Source: Bacteroidales bacterium UBA2716
GTDB lineage: Bacteria; Bacteroidota; Bacteroidia; Bacteroidales; UBA932
Assembly (NCBI GenBank): GCA_002354005.1
Contig: DEKS01000043.1
Span: forward strand, 6,227-11,641
Length of the DNA: 5,415 nucleotides
Reading direction: 5' to 3'
Position numbers and translations under genes: made by a program. Shown here piece by piece: positions 4,346 to 5,415 of the stretch. The notes beneath the pieces were generated by a model. That model was given only the letters and a program-made list of their open reading frames with translations, was not told where the DNA came from and made no database searches. Within the stretch, counting starts at the first letter, position 1. Each line of letters begins with the position of its first letter.

Positions 4346-5415
4346 ATGAAACGCGATTCTCAGCTTTTTGACCTTATTAACAAGGAAGAGCAGCGCCAGG
4401 CCGCCGGTCTGGAACTCATTGCCTCGGAAAATTATGTTACCGATGAAGTGCTGGAAGCCATGGGCTCCGTATGCACCAACAAATACGCAGAGGGCTACCC
4501 CGGCAAGCGCTATTACGGCGGCTGTGAGGTAGTGGACCAAATTGAGCAGCTGGCCATCGACCGCCTGTGCGCCCTGTACGATGCCGAGTATGCCAATGTG
4601 CAGCCGCACTCCGGTGCCCAGGCCAACATGGCCGTCACCATGGCCATCCTCAAACCCGGAGACACCTTCATGGGACTGGACCTGTCCATGGGCGGCCACC
4701 TTACCCACGGTTCCCCTGTCAACGCTTCCGGTATCCTGTATCACCCTGTAGCGTACGGCCTCAATCCGGAAACCGGCCGCGTGGACTACGACGAAATGGA
4801 GCGCAAAGCCCTGGAGTGCAAGCCCAAGCTCATCATCGGCGGTGCATCGGCCTACTCCCGTGAATGGGATTACGAGCGCATGCGCGCCATCGCAGACAAA
4901 GTGGGCGCCATCCTGTGGATCGATATGGCCCACACCGCCGGCCTCATTGCCGCGGGCCTGCTGAAGAACCCGGTAAAATACGCGCATATAGTCACGTCCA
5001 CCACCCACAAGACCCTCCGCGGGCCGCGTGGCGGCATTATCCTCATGGGCAAGGACTTTGACAACCCCTGGGGCCTCACCACGCCCAAGGGGGAGATCAA
5101 GAAGATGAGCGCCATCCTGAATTCCGCCGTTTTCCCGGGCATCCAGGGCGGGCCGCTGGAGCATGTAATTGCAGCCAAGGCCGTGGCCTTCTGGGAGGCC
5201 GCCCAGCCGGAATACAAGCAGTACCAGAAGCAGGTGGTGGCCAACGCCGCCGCCATGTGCCAGGCTTTTATCGACAAAGGCTATAAAATTATCTCCGGCG
5301 GAACGGACAACCACCTCATGCTCATCGACTTACGCCCCAACTTCCCGGACCTGACAGGCCGCGTCGCAGAGAAAGAACTGGTCCGGGCCGATATTACCGT
5401 GAACAAGAACATGGT
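4346..5415 (+). CDS. glyA: Serine hydroxymethyltransferase, 3'-truncated by window end
   Basis: GlyA is a cytosolic PLP enzyme that interconverts serine plus tetrahydrofolate and glycine plus 5,10-methylene-tetrahydrofolate, the main source of one-carbon units. The frame is open from ATG 4346 to the window edge (356 complete codons); the family is about 417-430 residues, so the last 60-70 lie outside. Landmarks: LELIASENYV at 22-31, TNKYAEGYPGKRYYGGCE at 44-61 (folate and substrate residues), PHSGAQAN at 87-94, GGHLTHG at 116-122, WIDMAHTAGL at 191-200 (Asp193 and His196 on PLP), and STTHKTLRGPRGG at 218-230 with Schiff-base Lys222. The segment KDFDNPWGLTTPKGEIKKM after it is like other Bacteroidota enzymes. 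The start is chosen because it gives the normal N-terminus and lies just downstream of a consensus promoter. It would use serine made by the operon upstream, but from its own promoter. No frameshift is visible. Confidence 0.96.
   Translation, partial: MKRDSQLFDLINKEEQRQAAGLELIASENYVTDEVLEAMGSVCTNKYAEGYPGKRYYGGCEVVDQIEQLAIDRLCALYDAEYANVQPHSGAQANMAVTMAILKPGDTFMGLDLSMGGHLTHGSPVNASGILYHPVAYGLNPETGRVDYDEMERKALECKPKLIIGGASAYSREWDYERMRAIADKVGAILWIDMAHTAGLIAAGLLKNPVKYAHIVTSTTHKTLRGPRGGIILMGKDFDNPWGLTTPKGEIKKMSAILNSAVFPGIQGGPLEHVIAAKAVAFWEAAQPEYKQYQKQVVANAAAMCQAFIDKGYKIISGGTDNHLMLIDLRPNFPDLTGRVAEKELVRADITVNKNM

Noticed and set aside
4328..5314. Minus-strand open frame (328 codons) opposite glyA
   Set aside because: glyA is unmistakable on the plus strand; the antisense frame is again low-information Gly/Val/His-rich sequence.

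Overview
The window looks like an ordinary chromosomal stretch from a fairly GC-rich member of the Bacteroidota, probably Bacteroidales. Three things point there. The starts have no Shine-Dalgarno sequence but A/T-rich leaders. Two copies of the Bacteroidota -7 promoter element TAnnTTTG lie in the 63-bp divergent gap before glyA. The proteins also fit: a short phosphoglycerate dehydrogenase with Lys where the catalytic His is usually found, a DUF1015 protein directly after serA, and a serine hydroxymethyltransferase with a Bacteroidota-like central segment. Genus cannot be fixed from the sequence alone. I see no mobile element, CRISPR array, tRNA or rRNA.

Layout: (1) 1-462, the 3' part of a YigZ/IMPACT-family gene, cut by the window start. 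(2) 463-525, a 63-bp A/T-rich spacer with an 8-bp direct repeat and no good consensus promoter. (3) 526-3769, a tight same-strand trio serC, serA and a DUF1015 gene. serC and serA overlap by one base (TAATG), and serA and the DUF1015 gene are separated by 2 bp. (4) 3746-4282 on the minus strand, a small SpoU/TrmH-type RNA 2'-O-methyltransferase whose 3' end overlaps the DUF1015 gene tail-to-tail by 24 bp. (5) 4283-4345, a divergent promoter region. (6) 4346 to the window end, glyA, cut by the window edge.

How the genes fit together: SerA oxidises 3-phosphoglycerate to 3-phosphohydroxypyruvate and SerC transaminates it to phosphoserine. GlyA converts serine to glycine and loads one-carbon units on tetrahydrofolate. 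The window therefore holds the first two steps of serine synthesis and the main outlet of serine. The phosphoserine-to-serine step (SerB) is not encoded here. The DUF1015 protein sits in the operon position where a further serine or phosphoserine enzyme might be expected, and it carries a DGHHR motif like that of ParB-fold serine kinases. That link is the most interesting biological lead.

The most striking structural signals are an 18-bp inverted repeat inside the methyltransferase's AdoMet-binding motif, the reciprocal stop/leucine overlap between the convergent genes, and two face-to-face promoters packed into the same ~37 bp. I did not find a clearly undescribed system; most of the window is core metabolism.
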